Shown in pieces: positions 1 through 5,910 of a DNA stretch of 9,578 nucleotides. The DNA is taken from the NCBI GenBank assembly GCA_947479075.1, contig CANJZR010000107.1, forward strand, positions 1 to 9,578. The letters run 5' to 3'. Position numbers and translations under genes: made by a program. Below the pieces are notes generated by a model. It ran no database searches. It was given only the letters and a program-made list of their open reading frames with translations, and was not told where the DNA came from. The DNA is from Planctomycetaceae bacterium (GTDB lineage Bacteria; Planctomycetota; Planctomycetia; Planctomycetales; Planctomycetaceae). Position 1 is the stretch's first letter. Every line of letters begins with the position of its first letter.

Positions 1-1014
1 ATCCTGATGCTGTCCGTCACCGGCGAAGGCGATTGACAGCGTCTCGCCACGAGCTCCCTCTTCCATCAGGTAAATGGCGGGGTACTTCATCGTCAGCTTC
101 GAACCGAGGTTGCCGTCGATCCACTCCATGAGCGAATTGCCGTAGGCCATCGCCCGCTTGGTCACCAGGTTGTAGACGTTGTTCGACCAGTTCTGGATCG
201 TCGTGTACCGGCAGCGGGCGTTCCGCTTGACGACGATCTCCACGACAGCTGAGTGGAGTGAGTCGGAGCTGTAGGTCGGCGCCGTACAGCCTTCGACATA
301 GTGCACGCTGGCTCCCTCATCGACGATGATCAGGGTGCGTTCAAACTGCCCCATGTTCATCGTGTTGATGCGGAAGTACGCTTGCAGCGGGAAGTCGATC
401 TTCACGCCCTTGGGGACATAGATGAACGAGCCGCCCGACCAGACAGCAGAGTTGAGGGCTGCGAACTTGTTGTCATTCGGGGGGATGATGGTGCCGAAAT
501 ACTCGCGGAAGATCTCAGGATGCTCACGCAGTGCCGAGTCGGTGTCGGTGAAGAGCACGCCCTGTTTAGCGAGGTCTTCCTGCAGCGAGCCGTAGATCAC
601 TTCCGACTCGTACTGGGCCTTCACGCCGGAGAGATACTTCTTCTCTGCTTCCGGGATACCCAGACGATCATAGGTCTTGCGAATGTCGTCCGGCACATCG
701 TCCCAGGTCTTGCCCTGACGATCGGAGGCCTTGACGTAGTAGAACATCTCCTGGAAGTTCAGGTCCGTCATGTCCCCGCCCCAGCTGGGCATCGGGCGTG
801 ATTCGAACTCCGCCAGGGACTTCAAACGGAAGTCCCGCATCCAGGTGGGCTCGCCCTTCATTTCACTGATCTGGGCGACGATCTCGGCGTCAATTCCGCG
901 TCGTGATTTGAAGTTGTATTTGTCTTCCGGATCGTGAAAGCCGTACTTGTAATCTCCAATGGAGACATCGGCTTTTTCGTTTTCCAGGGGATCGTTCAGC
1001 AGGGTCTGGGACAT
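1..1014 (-). CDS. sufB: SufB, Fe-S cluster assembly scaffold subunit (partial, C-terminus beyond left edge)
   Basis: SufB is the scaffold subunit of the cytosolic SUF (SufBC2D) machine, on which iron and persulfide sulfur are assembled into Fe-S clusters. The minus-strand frame is open for 338 codons and leaves the window without a stop. Family SufB proteins are about 470 to 500 residues, so roughly the last third is missing. The start is the ATG at 1012-1014 (MSQTLLNDPLE), with GGAGAGAG about 10 to 13 nt upstream. Family hallmarks are the N-terminal segment with DWMRDFRLKSL-like wording (here TWMRDFRLKSLAEF), FIYVPKGVKIDFPLQAYFRI, and the beta-helix stretch with VHYVEGCTAPTYSSDSLHSA. The Cys in EGCTAP lies in the conserved region that carries a cluster- or sulfur-handling cysteine in characterised SufB. 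The C-terminal Cys/His/Glu ligands cannot be judged because they fall outside the window. sufC lies 126 bp upstream on the same strand. Confidence 0.96.
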   Translation of the reverse strand, partial: MSQTLLNDPLENEKADVSIGDYKYGFHDPEDKYNFKSRRGIDAEIVAQISEMKGEPTWMRDFRLKSLAEFESRPMPSWGGDMTDLNFQEMFYYVKASDRQGKTWDDVPDDIRKTYDRLGIPEAEKKYLSGVKAQYESEVIYGSLQEDLAKQGVLFTDTDSALREHPEIFREYFGTIIPPNDNKFAALNSAVWSGGSFIYVPKGVKIDFPLQAYFRINTMNMGQFERTLIIVDEGASVHYVEGCTAPTYSSDSLHSAVVEIVVKRNARCRYTTIQNWSNNVYNLVTKRAMAYGNSLMEWIDGNLGSKLTMKYPAIYLMEEGARGETLSIAFAGDGQHQD

Positions 1015-1140
1015 AGTTTTCAGCTCTCTCCGAGTGAAAGTCGGGATCGCGAGGAAGTGAGGCGGTTTCGAGTGGAGCGGTATTCGCTCTTTGTGACTCA
1101 ACTCATTTGAGCTGGCGATTGTCAGCGCTGCGTGACAGAG
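1015..1140. other. sufC-sufB intergenic spacer
   Basis: This 126-bp gap is longer than usual for a tight sufCB pair. It holds a short 5-bp hairpin (GAGCG at 1075-1079, CGCTC at 1085-1089, 5-nt loop) and, close to sufB, a purine-rich GGAGAGAG that may serve as its ribosome binding site. I see no T-tract terminator and no convincing promoter, so read-through from sufC into sufB is the simplest view. Confidence 0.4.
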
Positions 1141-1962
1141 TTAACCAGCGGCACCCACCGGAGCCGGGTTCGTCGTCTTTTCTTCCGCAGCTTCAGCGGG
1201 ATGGCGTTCACGGATTCCCGCGTAGCCGTTGGTGTAGAGTTCCTGTGCCAGAGTAGCGTCGCCAGTTTCGACAATCCGCCCAGCCAGCATGACGTGGGTG
1301 TATTGCGGGATGTTGTACTCGAGCAGCTTGCGATGGTGGGTGATGATCAAGACCCCCATCTGCGGGCCGGAGAGCTTGGCCAGACCTTCACTCACGACGC
1401 GGACGGCATCGCTGTCGAGACCCGAATCGGTCTCGTCGAGGATGGCGAACTTCGGCTTGAGCATGGCGAGCTGGAGAATCTCCATCCGCTTCTTCTCGCC
1501 GCCGGAGAACCCGTCGTTCAGGTAGCGCCGGGCAAACTCGTGATCGATGTTGAGTTCGGTCATCGTCTGCCGGACTTCCTGCCGGAACTCCTTCATCGGC
1601 ATCAAGTCTTCGCCTTCCTTACGGCCGGGATTGCGGACGTTGGTGACCGCATGCCGCAAGAAGTCAGCGACCTTAACCCCGGGAATCGTGACCGGGTACT
1701 GGAAGGCCAGAAACATGCCCAGGCGAGCCCGCTCGCAGGGGTCGAGTTCGCCAATGTCGCGGCCGTCGAGCTCAATCGAACCGCTGGTGACCTCGTACTT
1801 CGGATGTCCAGCCAGTGTGTAGGCGAGCGTGCTCTTCCCGGAGCCGTTCGGCCCCATCAGAGCATGAATTTCGCCCTGACGCATGGTGAGATTGACCCCC
1901 TTGAGGATCGGAGTCTCTCCGACGGAAACGTGCAGGTCAGTGATCTTCAACGTGACGGACAT
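1141..1962 (-). CDS. sufC: SufC, Fe-S cluster assembly ATPase
   Basis: SufC is the ABC-type ATPase that drives conformational change in the SufB-SufC-SufD complex during Fe-S cluster assembly in the cytosol. The ABC motifs are all present when counted from MSVTLKITDLHV: Walker A GPNGSGKST at residues 37-45, Q-loop Q88 in LAFQYP, signature FSGGEKKRME from residue 152, Walker B FAILDETDSGLD around 172-183, and the switch histidine in ITHH at 209. The E-T-D-S-G-L-D wording after Walker B is typical of SufC. The frame is open further upstream to 2073, but that extension would overlap the small ORF at 2033-2215 and adds no family-like sequence, so I take the ATG at 1960-1962. No clear Shine-Dalgarno precedes it. 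At 273 residues it is slightly longer than the roughly 250 of well-known SufC; the excess is an Ala/Glu-rich tail. sufB follows on the same strand. Confidence 0.97.
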   Translation of the reverse strand: MSVTLKITDLHVSVGETPILKGVNLTMRQGEIHALMGPNGSGKSTLAYTLAGHPKYEVTSGSIELDGRDIGELDPCERARLGMFLAFQYPVTIPGVKVADFLRHAVTNVRNPGRKEGEDLMPMKEFRQEVRQTMTELNIDHEFARRYLNDGFSGGEKKRMEILQLAMLKPKFAILDETDSGLDSDAVRVVSEGLAKLSGPQMGVLIITHHRKLLEYNIPQYTHVMLAGRIVETGDATLAQELYTNGYAGIRERHPAEAAEEKTTNPAPVGAAG

Positions 1963-1995
1963 GGACAACGCTTTGGAAACAGAGAGTGAGTGAGG

Positions 1996-2020
1996 ACTCA
2001 GCGATCCAGGATCGCTGAGT
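1996..2020. promoter_or_regulatory. Perfect 12-bp inverted repeat upstream of sufC
   Basis: ACTCAGCGATCC (1996-2007) and GGATCGCTGAGT (2009-2020) are exact reverse complements around a single base at 2008. The dyad begins 12 bp after the stop of the 60-residue ORF and ends 33 bp before the sufC start, inside a 70-bp spacer. In the minus-strand transcript it would fold into a strong hairpin of 10 to 11 pairs with a 3- to 5-nt loop. No run of T follows on either strand, so it does not look like a standard intrinsic terminator. A role as RNA processing or stability element, partial attenuator, or protein-binding dyad is inferred. Confidence 0.7.
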
Positions 2021-2032
2021 GGAAACAAGAGG

Positions 2033-2215
2033 CTATTCGACTCCGGCGAACAGCTCTCCAACGGAAACCGCAAACTCCGAGAGTTCGCGGGTGGTCAGAT
2101 GATCCGGTCTGGTCATCTCGACGACATCTTCCCAAACCAATTCTGCTGGTCCGACGAAACTCAATTCGACGAACTGCTCGTCAGGCACCAGACGTTTAGA
2201 AGCGGACGTGGACAT
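2033..2215 (-). CDS. Small acidic hypothetical protein (60 aa) between nuoB and sufC
   Basis: I do not recognise this protein. It begins MSTSASKRLVPDEQF and ends GELFAGVE. It is rich in Glu, Asp, Val and Leu, contains no cysteine, and has no membrane segment or signal peptide. It starts 18 bp after the nuoB stop on the same strand, which suggests co-transcription and possibly coupled translation, and it ends 70 bp before sufC. About 59% of its codons end in G or C by my hand count, compatible with a real gene in this window, and it has no antisense or alternative-frame competitor of known family. No clear Shine-Dalgarno precedes the ATG at 2213-2215. Its position suggests a role tied to Fe-S assembly, but that is context only. 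A chance ORF is possible at this length. Confidence 0.6.
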   Translation of the reverse strand: MSTSASKRLVPDEQFVELSFVGPAELVWEDVVEMTRPDHLTTRELSEFAVSVGELFAGVE

Positions 2216-2233
2216 GATGAGTGCTGAGGGGAT

Positions 2234-2785
2234 TTAGCCCTGAATGAACTCCGGAGTCTTGGCGTAGCCGGTGTGGTGAGGAACGGGCAGTTCTTCGAGT
2301 CCGCCCTTCGTGATCCGCTTGGACTTGATCTTGTCCTGAATCCGCATCAGGCCTTCGAGCAGAGCCTCGGGGCGGGGAGGACAGCCAGGGACATAGACGT
2401 CGACGGGAACGACCAGGTCGACACCCTTCACGACGTGGTAGCCATACTTGAAGTAAGGTCCACCGCCGATGGTACAGGCACCCATCGCAATCACGTACTT
2501 GGGGTCAGCCATCTGCTCATACAGACGACGCACGCGGCTGGCCATCTTGTAGGTCACCGTCCCCGCGACGATCATCAGGTCAGCCTGACGGGGAGTTGCC
2601 CGAAACGCACCCGCACCGAAACGGTCAATGTCATAGCGGCTGGCGCCGGTCGCCATCATCTCGATCGCACAGCAGGCGAGACCGAACGTCATCGGCCAAA
2701 TGCTGGACTCCTTGGCCCAGTTCATCGCCTGTTCCAGCGTGGTGGTGATCACGTTTTCTTCGAACCGACCTTCAATCCAGGTCAT
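2234..2785 (-). CDS. nuoB: NuoB-like NADH-quinone oxidoreductase subunit B
   Basis: NuoB is the complex I subunit that carries the terminal [4Fe-4S] cluster N2 at the hydrophilic arm-membrane arm interface and passes electrons to quinone. The 183 residues show all four expected ligand cysteines: the adjacent pair C38-C39 in ACCAIEMM, C104 in MGACTIGGG, and C135 in VPGCPPRPEALLEG. The segment RFGAGAFRATPRQADLMIVAGTV is split here by one residue relative to other families but is clearly the NuoB core (residues 55-77). The start ATG at 2783-2785 has GGAG (complement of 2793-2796) 7 nt upstream, a good Shine-Dalgarno. Its neighbours are a SufR-like regulator upstream and a small ORF plus sufC downstream; no nuoA, nuoC or nuoD is adjacent. 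It may therefore be an orphan or duplicated copy, or serve another NuoB-type hydrogenase-like complex. Family assignment is secure, complex membership is not. Confidence 0.93.
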   Translation of the reverse strand: MTWIEGRFEENVITTTLEQAMNWAKESSIWPMTFGLACCAIEMMATGASRYDIDRFGAGAFRATPRQADLMIVAGTVTYKMASRVRRLYEQMADPKYVIAMGACTIGGGPYFKYGYHVVKGVDLVVPVDVYVPGCPPRPEALLEGLMRIQDKIKSKRITKGGLEELPVPHHTGYAKTPEFIQG

Positions 2786-2792
2786 TGTCTCT

Positions 2793-2796
2793 CTCC
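2793..2796 (-). promoter_or_regulatory. Shine-Dalgarno for nuoB
   Basis: On the minus strand GGAGAGAGACA precedes the ATG; GGAG is 7 nt from the start codon. It fixes the nuoB start and is one of the few strong ribosome binding sites in this window. Confidence 0.6.
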
Positions 2797-2893
2797 AAAG
2801 GCGTGTGGACTCGATTCCGAACCTGCCACTTTACCGCCCGCACATGCACAGTTGAATCGTCTTCGTCTTGTTTCGGTTCCCGAGAATCGCTGT

Positions 2894-3544
2894 TCAGCCA
2901 GCCACGGAAGTGGCCATTGTCTGCGACGGGGAGAACTCACAGCACTGGTCTCCGTCGCGACAGCACTGGGTCCGCTCCATCGGCACGCCGAGCACCTCGG
3001 AAAAGACCGTCTGTTCCAGATCACAAATCGACGCATCCCTTGATGCCAGATCGTGATACGGACAGTTATTCTCTCGCAGAATCGGGAGCAACTCGCCCGA
3101 TTGTTGCGATATCTCGACATCGAAACCGAGAGTCGTCAACAAGCCACGGAGTTCCTCGAATCGGTCTTCCAGAGAAGCTGCGCGGACATTGCGGCCGTAG
3201 AGCTGGACGAGACGCCCTCGCAGTCGCTCGATCAGCCTGGCTCTCACATCGTGTTCTTCAATCCGCGTGATCTCGTCCCACAGCATCAGCGCCAGGTCGC
3301 GGTAGTTGTCACCCAGCTCACGCAGACCTTCCGTCGTCACCACGTAGAAGTGAGATGGGCGACCCCGCTCACCTTTACTTGCTTCTCGGCTGATCAGCCC
3401 CATCGCCTGCAGACGGGCAAGTCGCTGGCGAATGGCCGTGGCTGTTACACCCAGCCGATCGCACAAGGACTGCACCGTCGACCGACCGCCCTTGCGGAGT
3501 TCGGCGAGGAATTCGCGGTCATCGTGTTCGAGTGTCGATCGCAT
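2894..3544 (-). CDS. sufR: SufR-type Fe-S-sensing HTH transcriptional regulator
   Basis: This 216-residue protein has a winged-helix DNA-binding domain at about residues 10-75 (TVQSLCDRLGVTATAIRQRL as recognition region, then the wing GERGRPSHFY). A helical linker follows, then a C-terminal cysteine cluster: C161 and C174 in a CPY-x10-C arrangement, then C194-C195 and C201-C202 in QCCRDGDQCCEF. Known SufR proteins bind a [4Fe-4S] cluster through C-terminal cysteines and repress suf genes when the cluster is present; the C-x12-C first pair fits that architecture. Being first in a minus-strand run ahead of nuoB, a small ORF, sufC and sufB strongly supports that role, probably with autoregulation. 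The doubled cysteines are more than the minimum needed. The start ATG at 3542-3544 lacks a clear Shine-Dalgarno. It could be a related DeoR/ArsR-like Fe-S regulator rather than strict SufR. Confidence 0.85.
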   Translation of the reverse strand: MRSTLEHDDREFLAELRKGGRSTVQSLCDRLGVTATAIRQRLARLQAMGLISREASKGERGRPSHFYVVTTEGLRELGDNYRDLALMLWDEITRIEEHDVRARLIERLRGRLVQLYGRNVRAASLEDRFEELRGLLTTLGFDVEISQQSGELLPILRENNCPYHDLASRDASICDLEQTVFSEVLGVPMERTQCCRDGDQCCEFSPSQTMATSVAG

Positions 3545-3613
3545 GGGAATTGGGCAAGACCGTCAGTTCAGAGTGCCAGATTGACTCTTTCATCGTAGTG
3601 AGAGACGGCAATT

Positions 3614-3633
3614 TAGACAACAAAAACTGTCGA
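3614..3633. promoter_or_regulatory. Candidate operator dyad at the sufR promoter
   Basis: TAGACA (3614-3619) and TGTCGA (3628-3633) are reverse complements except for one position, separated by 8 bp. The dyad overlaps the expected transcription start and the edge of the candidate -10. Autoregulation by the Fe-S regulator is inferred from position. The CAAC-N6-GTTG pattern known for cyanobacterial SufR is not found here. Confidence 0.25.
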
Positions 3634-3660
3634 ATATGGAGAATTGAGATTGAATGTCAA
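3631..3660 (-). promoter_or_regulatory. Candidate sigma70-like promoter for the sufR-nuoB-suf run
   Basis: On the minus strand a perfect TTGACA (complement of 3655-3660) is followed after 18 bp by TATTCG (complement of 3631-3636), a weak -10 hexamer. The spacer is AT-rich and lies in the 205-bp gap upstream of sufR. Transcription would start about 80 bp ahead of the sufR ATG. The -35 is convincing, the -10 is not. Confidence 0.35.
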
Positions 3661-3749
3661 CTTGGCGGTACATCGAACGAGACCAGCAACGAGCAAAACG
3701 CCATATCCGCAATGAATTTAACGGCTTGCGAAAAATCCACAGAAACAAC

Positions 3750-4958
3750 TCACGGGGCGTGGCTCGGCTCCAGCTCTTCCAGCTGGGCTGGTGTGGGGAA
3801 GAAACGAACCTGGTAACGCTTCGGGTAGATGTCAGGCACCACAGTCATGTCGTCCCCCATGACTTCGACGATGCGTGCCCAGGCAACAAAGCCCAACGGT
3901 TTTTCCGGAGTTTGAATCAGGGCCACGCGGTCCACTTCCGGCAGCAGAGTATCCACGCCATCGCCCCACACGGCGTACGAGAGGATCTCCTCGGTATCCT
4001 TCTTCTGGAGCACCGAATAAGTGGCCACGAACTGTTCCGGGAACTCCCCCTTGGACTGCAGCTTCTCCAGGAGAACTTTCTGCTCCGCATATTCCCCCTG
4101 CATGAAGCGAGTCCGCATCTCCTGAAACCGGGGGTAAAGCACATGGTTCATCGGCGGGTGCCAGTCGACCCACTCGTCGTCGACATACTGCAACGGAAAG
4201 GGCGACATCGGACGCGGCTCATTCTGCAGCGTTTTGCTCGACAGTTCGGCCATCATCTTGAGGCCGACGGAATTGTCGATCGTGGTGACGTAAAGTGTGT
4301 CGCGGTTCGGCACCATCGCGATCAGATGGCCCGTCATCCCGATCTCCCGCAAGCGGTCAACCAGAAACAATCGATTCGCGTCGTAGTTGTCTCCCGAGAC
4401 AGCGGAGACCAGATGATCGCCGATCTTCGCAATCGCCCGGGTACGTTCCGCCAGGTTATCAATGGCGATCTCCCATGCCTCGTAGCTGGAGATCTCCCAC
4501 GTCTTGAACTGCTCAGGAGGAATCGTCTGCATGGATTCCGGCAGGTCGTAGACGATCGTTGTCAGGAGATGCTCGCCCAGCGGAGCTGCATCCAGTGCGG
4601 GAGGCTCCTTCCCCTCGATCCGGCACAACAGGGCCTGATGAGCAAAAGAACTGCGCATCCAGATCTTGGGCATCAGATTGCCCTTCGCCTCGTCAAACTC
4701 CTGGGGTAAGTCGTCACGAATCGACGTGAAGATCCCGACCGTGCGCTGGATGTACGCCTTGCGTTTATGCCAGGGAATCAGGCAATACTCCGCATAGAAG
4801 TTCGAGAGGTTAATCCGCCCGTTCGGAGTGACAACCGCGAAATCCTCTTCCTTGAACTCCAGCTTTGCCCCCAACGGGGAATCACGCAGCGCCCCAAGGA
4901 ACAGATCGAGGAACGTGCCTCGATCCGCTGTCGCAAATAGCCGGCGAATGAATTTCAC
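3750..4958 (-). CDS. DUF1444 (YtpQ-like) protein with extra C-terminal region
   Basis: The first ~270 residues match my recollection of the DUF1444 family typified by Bacillus YtpQ, whose function is not established. The points of resemblance, in order, are the NLSNFYAEY region near residue 51, MPKIWMRSSF near 95, the VYDLPESMQTI strand near 135, the SGDNYDANR segment (G189-D190-N191-Y192-D193) and the strand LIAMVPNRDTLYVT. The remaining ~130 residues exceed the usual family length of about 270. They include a tract rich in aromatic and charged residues (YSVLQKKDTEEILSYAVWGDG) and a final beta-rich stretch ending RYQVRFFPTP. The start is GTG at 4956-4958; an in-frame TGA lies eleven codons upstream and no ATG lies between. 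No signal peptide or membrane segment is seen, so it is probably cytosolic. pyrE lies 322 bp upstream on the same strand. Confidence 0.8.
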   Translation of the reverse strand: MKFIRRLFATADRGTFLDLFLGALRDSPLGAKLEFKEEDFAVVTPNGRINLSNFYAEYCLIPWHKRKAYIQRTVGIFTSIRDDLPQEFDEAKGNLMPKIWMRSSFAHQALLCRIEGKEPPALDAAPLGEHLLTTIVYDLPESMQTIPPEQFKTWEISSYEAWEIAIDNLAERTRAIAKIGDHLVSAVSGDNYDANRLFLVDRLREIGMTGHLIAMVPNRDTLYVTTIDNSVGLKMMAELSSKTLQNEPRPMSPFPLQYVDDEWVDWHPPMNHVLYPRFQEMRTRFMQGEYAEQKVLLEKLQSKGEFPEQFVATYSVLQKKDTEEILSYAVWGDGVDTLLPEVDRVALIQTPEKPLGFVAWARIVEVMGDDMTVVPDIYPKRYQVRFFPTPAQLEELEPSHAP

Positions 4959-5280
4959 AATCTCACCGGTCTTTCCAGGGGGTTGTCATGTCAGCTGGCA
5001 AAGCGGAGAGCTCCATCTCGCCGAACACACCGTCATGATCATGCCACGCCCCTTCCCGTGTGACAATCGCAAGCGACCATCACCCCCAAAGGTGCCTTCA
5101 CTGATTTTACAGCTGGAGCCGCGACACCGGTCAAACATTCTGCAACCCATCGACGCCTTCACACTGGTCAGACGCCACGGAACGCAAGAAAACGACTCCG
5201 TGCCAATCAAGGCCCGCCAGCTCCCACAAATCACACGACAGTCTGGACTCGATCGCCCGAGCGGGTAAACGCTCCGCCGA
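4959..5280. other. 322-bp spacer between pyrE and the DUF1444 gene
   Basis: No convincing gene is seen here. Open frames on both strands give Arg/Pro/Ser-rich translations without family character. The stretch holds a candidate minus-strand promoter (5038-5066) for the DUF1444 gene and the hairpin next to the pyrE stop (5250-5283). Confidence 0.5.
5038..5066 (-). promoter_or_regulatory. Candidate sigma70-like promoter for the DUF1444 gene
   Basis: On the minus strand TTGTCA (complement of 5061-5066, 5 of 6 to consensus) and CATGAT (complement of 5038-5043, 4 of 6) are separated by exactly 17 bp. Transcription would begin about 75 bp before the GTG start. Chance matches of this quality are common, so this is tentative. 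Confidence 0.3.
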
Positions 5281-5283
5281 TCA
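5250..5283 (-). terminator. Imperfect hairpin overlapping the pyrE stop codon
   Basis: The arms at 5250-5263 and 5270-5283 pair over 14 positions with two mismatches and one G-T wobble, around a 6-nt loop. The right arm includes the pyrE stop codon. In the minus-strand RNA this would be a GC-rich stem at the 3' end of the message. No T-tract follows, so it would be an atypical terminator or a 3'-end stabilising structure. Confidence 0.35.
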
Positions 5284-5826
5284 CAGCGAGGGCGGAGTGA
5301 TCCCAAAATCTTCAATCGTCAGCAGTGACTTAAAGACATAGCCCTGGTTCTCGAAGTTCTGGCGACCGCCCTCCATGCGATCGATGATCGCCAGGACCAT
5401 CACGACTTCGAGGCCAAACTCCTTCGCCCGATCAGCTGCAAGAATCGAGCTGCCACCGGTCGTCACAACGTCCTCGACGATCACGACCTTCTGGCCGGGA
5501 GCCACTGGGCCTTCGATGAATTTCTGGGTCCCGTGTCCTTTGGCTTCCTTACGGACCAGAAAGCCCGACAGTTCCCGGCCCTGCCCCGCAGCCACAGCCA
5601 GCATGCCACCCACAATCGGGTCAGCCCCGATCGTCATACCACCAATCGCTGTCGCATCGACATCCTTCATCAGATCCAGCAGCCCCTCACTCACCAGACG
5701 CAGACCCTCTGAATGCAGAGTGATCTGTTTGCCGTCGAGGTAGTACTTCGCCTTCTTCCCCGAGGCGAGTGTGAAGTCGCCAAACTTGAGAGCACGTTCG
5801 CGAAAGAGTTCCGTAAGTGTAGGCAT
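5281..5826 (-). CDS. pyrE: Orotate phosphoribosyltransferase
   Basis: PyrE transfers the phosphoribosyl group of PRPP to orotate to give orotidine 5'-monophosphate, the fifth step of de novo UMP synthesis, in the cytosol. The 181 residues show the PRPP-binding motif VVIVEDVVTTGGSS at residues 114-127, and the flexible catalytic loop RKEAKGHG at 92-99 with R92, K93, K96 and H98. The N-terminal FTLASGKKAKYYLDGK (residues 18-33) is the usual orotate-site region. The length fits the short bacterial PyrE class. The start ATG at 5824-5826 lacks a clear Shine-Dalgarno. The upstream neighbour on the same strand is an LRR protein gene, 84 bp away, with no functional link apparent. No pyrF or other pyr gene is adjacent. 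Confidence 0.95.
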   Translation of the reverse strand: MPTLTELFRERALKFGDFTLASGKKAKYYLDGKQITLHSEGLRLVSEGLLDLMKDVDATAIGGMTIGADPIVGGMLAVAAGQGRELSGFLVRKEAKGHGTQKFIEGPVAPGQKVVIVEDVVTTGGSSILAADRAKEFGLEVVMVLAIIDRMEGGRQNFENQGYVFKSLLTIEDFGITPPSL

Positions 5827-5875
5827 ATGAATGACTGTGGATTCGAGGGTGGAATGGGGCTCAACAGCTCAATTG

Positions 5876-5906
5876 ACTGACAACTGAAGACTGATCACTG
5901 ACAACT
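5876..5906. repeat. Heptamer tandem repeat (ACTGANN, four copies plus a partial)
   Basis: Four consecutive 7-bp units read ACTGACA (5876-5882), ACTGAAG (5883-5889), ACTGATC (5890-5896) and ACTGACA (5897-5903), followed by a partial ACT. The first five bases are invariant and the last two vary. The array fills much of the 84-bp spacer between the LRR gene stop and the pyrE start. It resembles in form the short heptanucleotide tandem repeats known from filamentous cyanobacteria. Confidence 0.8.
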
Positions 5907-5910
5907 TCAC

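Noticed and set aside
301..801. Plus-strand open frame across sufB
   Set aside because: It is antisense to a clear SufB reading frame and its translation has no family character.
1132..1989. 285-codon plus-strand frame antisense to sufC
   Set aside because: The opposite strand carries every ABC ATPase motif; this is a mirror frame of a GC-biased gene.
1963..2073. N-terminal extension of SufC
   Set aside because: The extra 37 residues are Ser/Pro-rich, contain the dyad, and overlap the 60-residue ORF; the internal ATG matches the usual SufC start.
2786..2893. Promoter in the sufR-nuoB gap (TTCAAC, 17 bp, TAAAGT)
   Set aside because: The -35 matches only 3 of 6 positions and the spacer is GC-rich; not better than chance.
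3721..3765. Terminator after the DUF1444 gene
   Set aside because: A 4-bp CACG/CGTG stem and a T5 run exist but are far apart and the stem is too weak.
3654..4709. 351-codon plus-strand frame antisense to the DUF1444 gene
   Set aside because: Its translation is His/Arg/Leu-rich shadow sequence, while the minus strand matches a known family along its length.
4828..5268. Possible plus-strand gene reaching into the pyrE-DUF1444 spacer
   Set aside because: Half overlaps the DUF1444 gene; the rest is Pro/Arg-rich with no start signal or family likeness.
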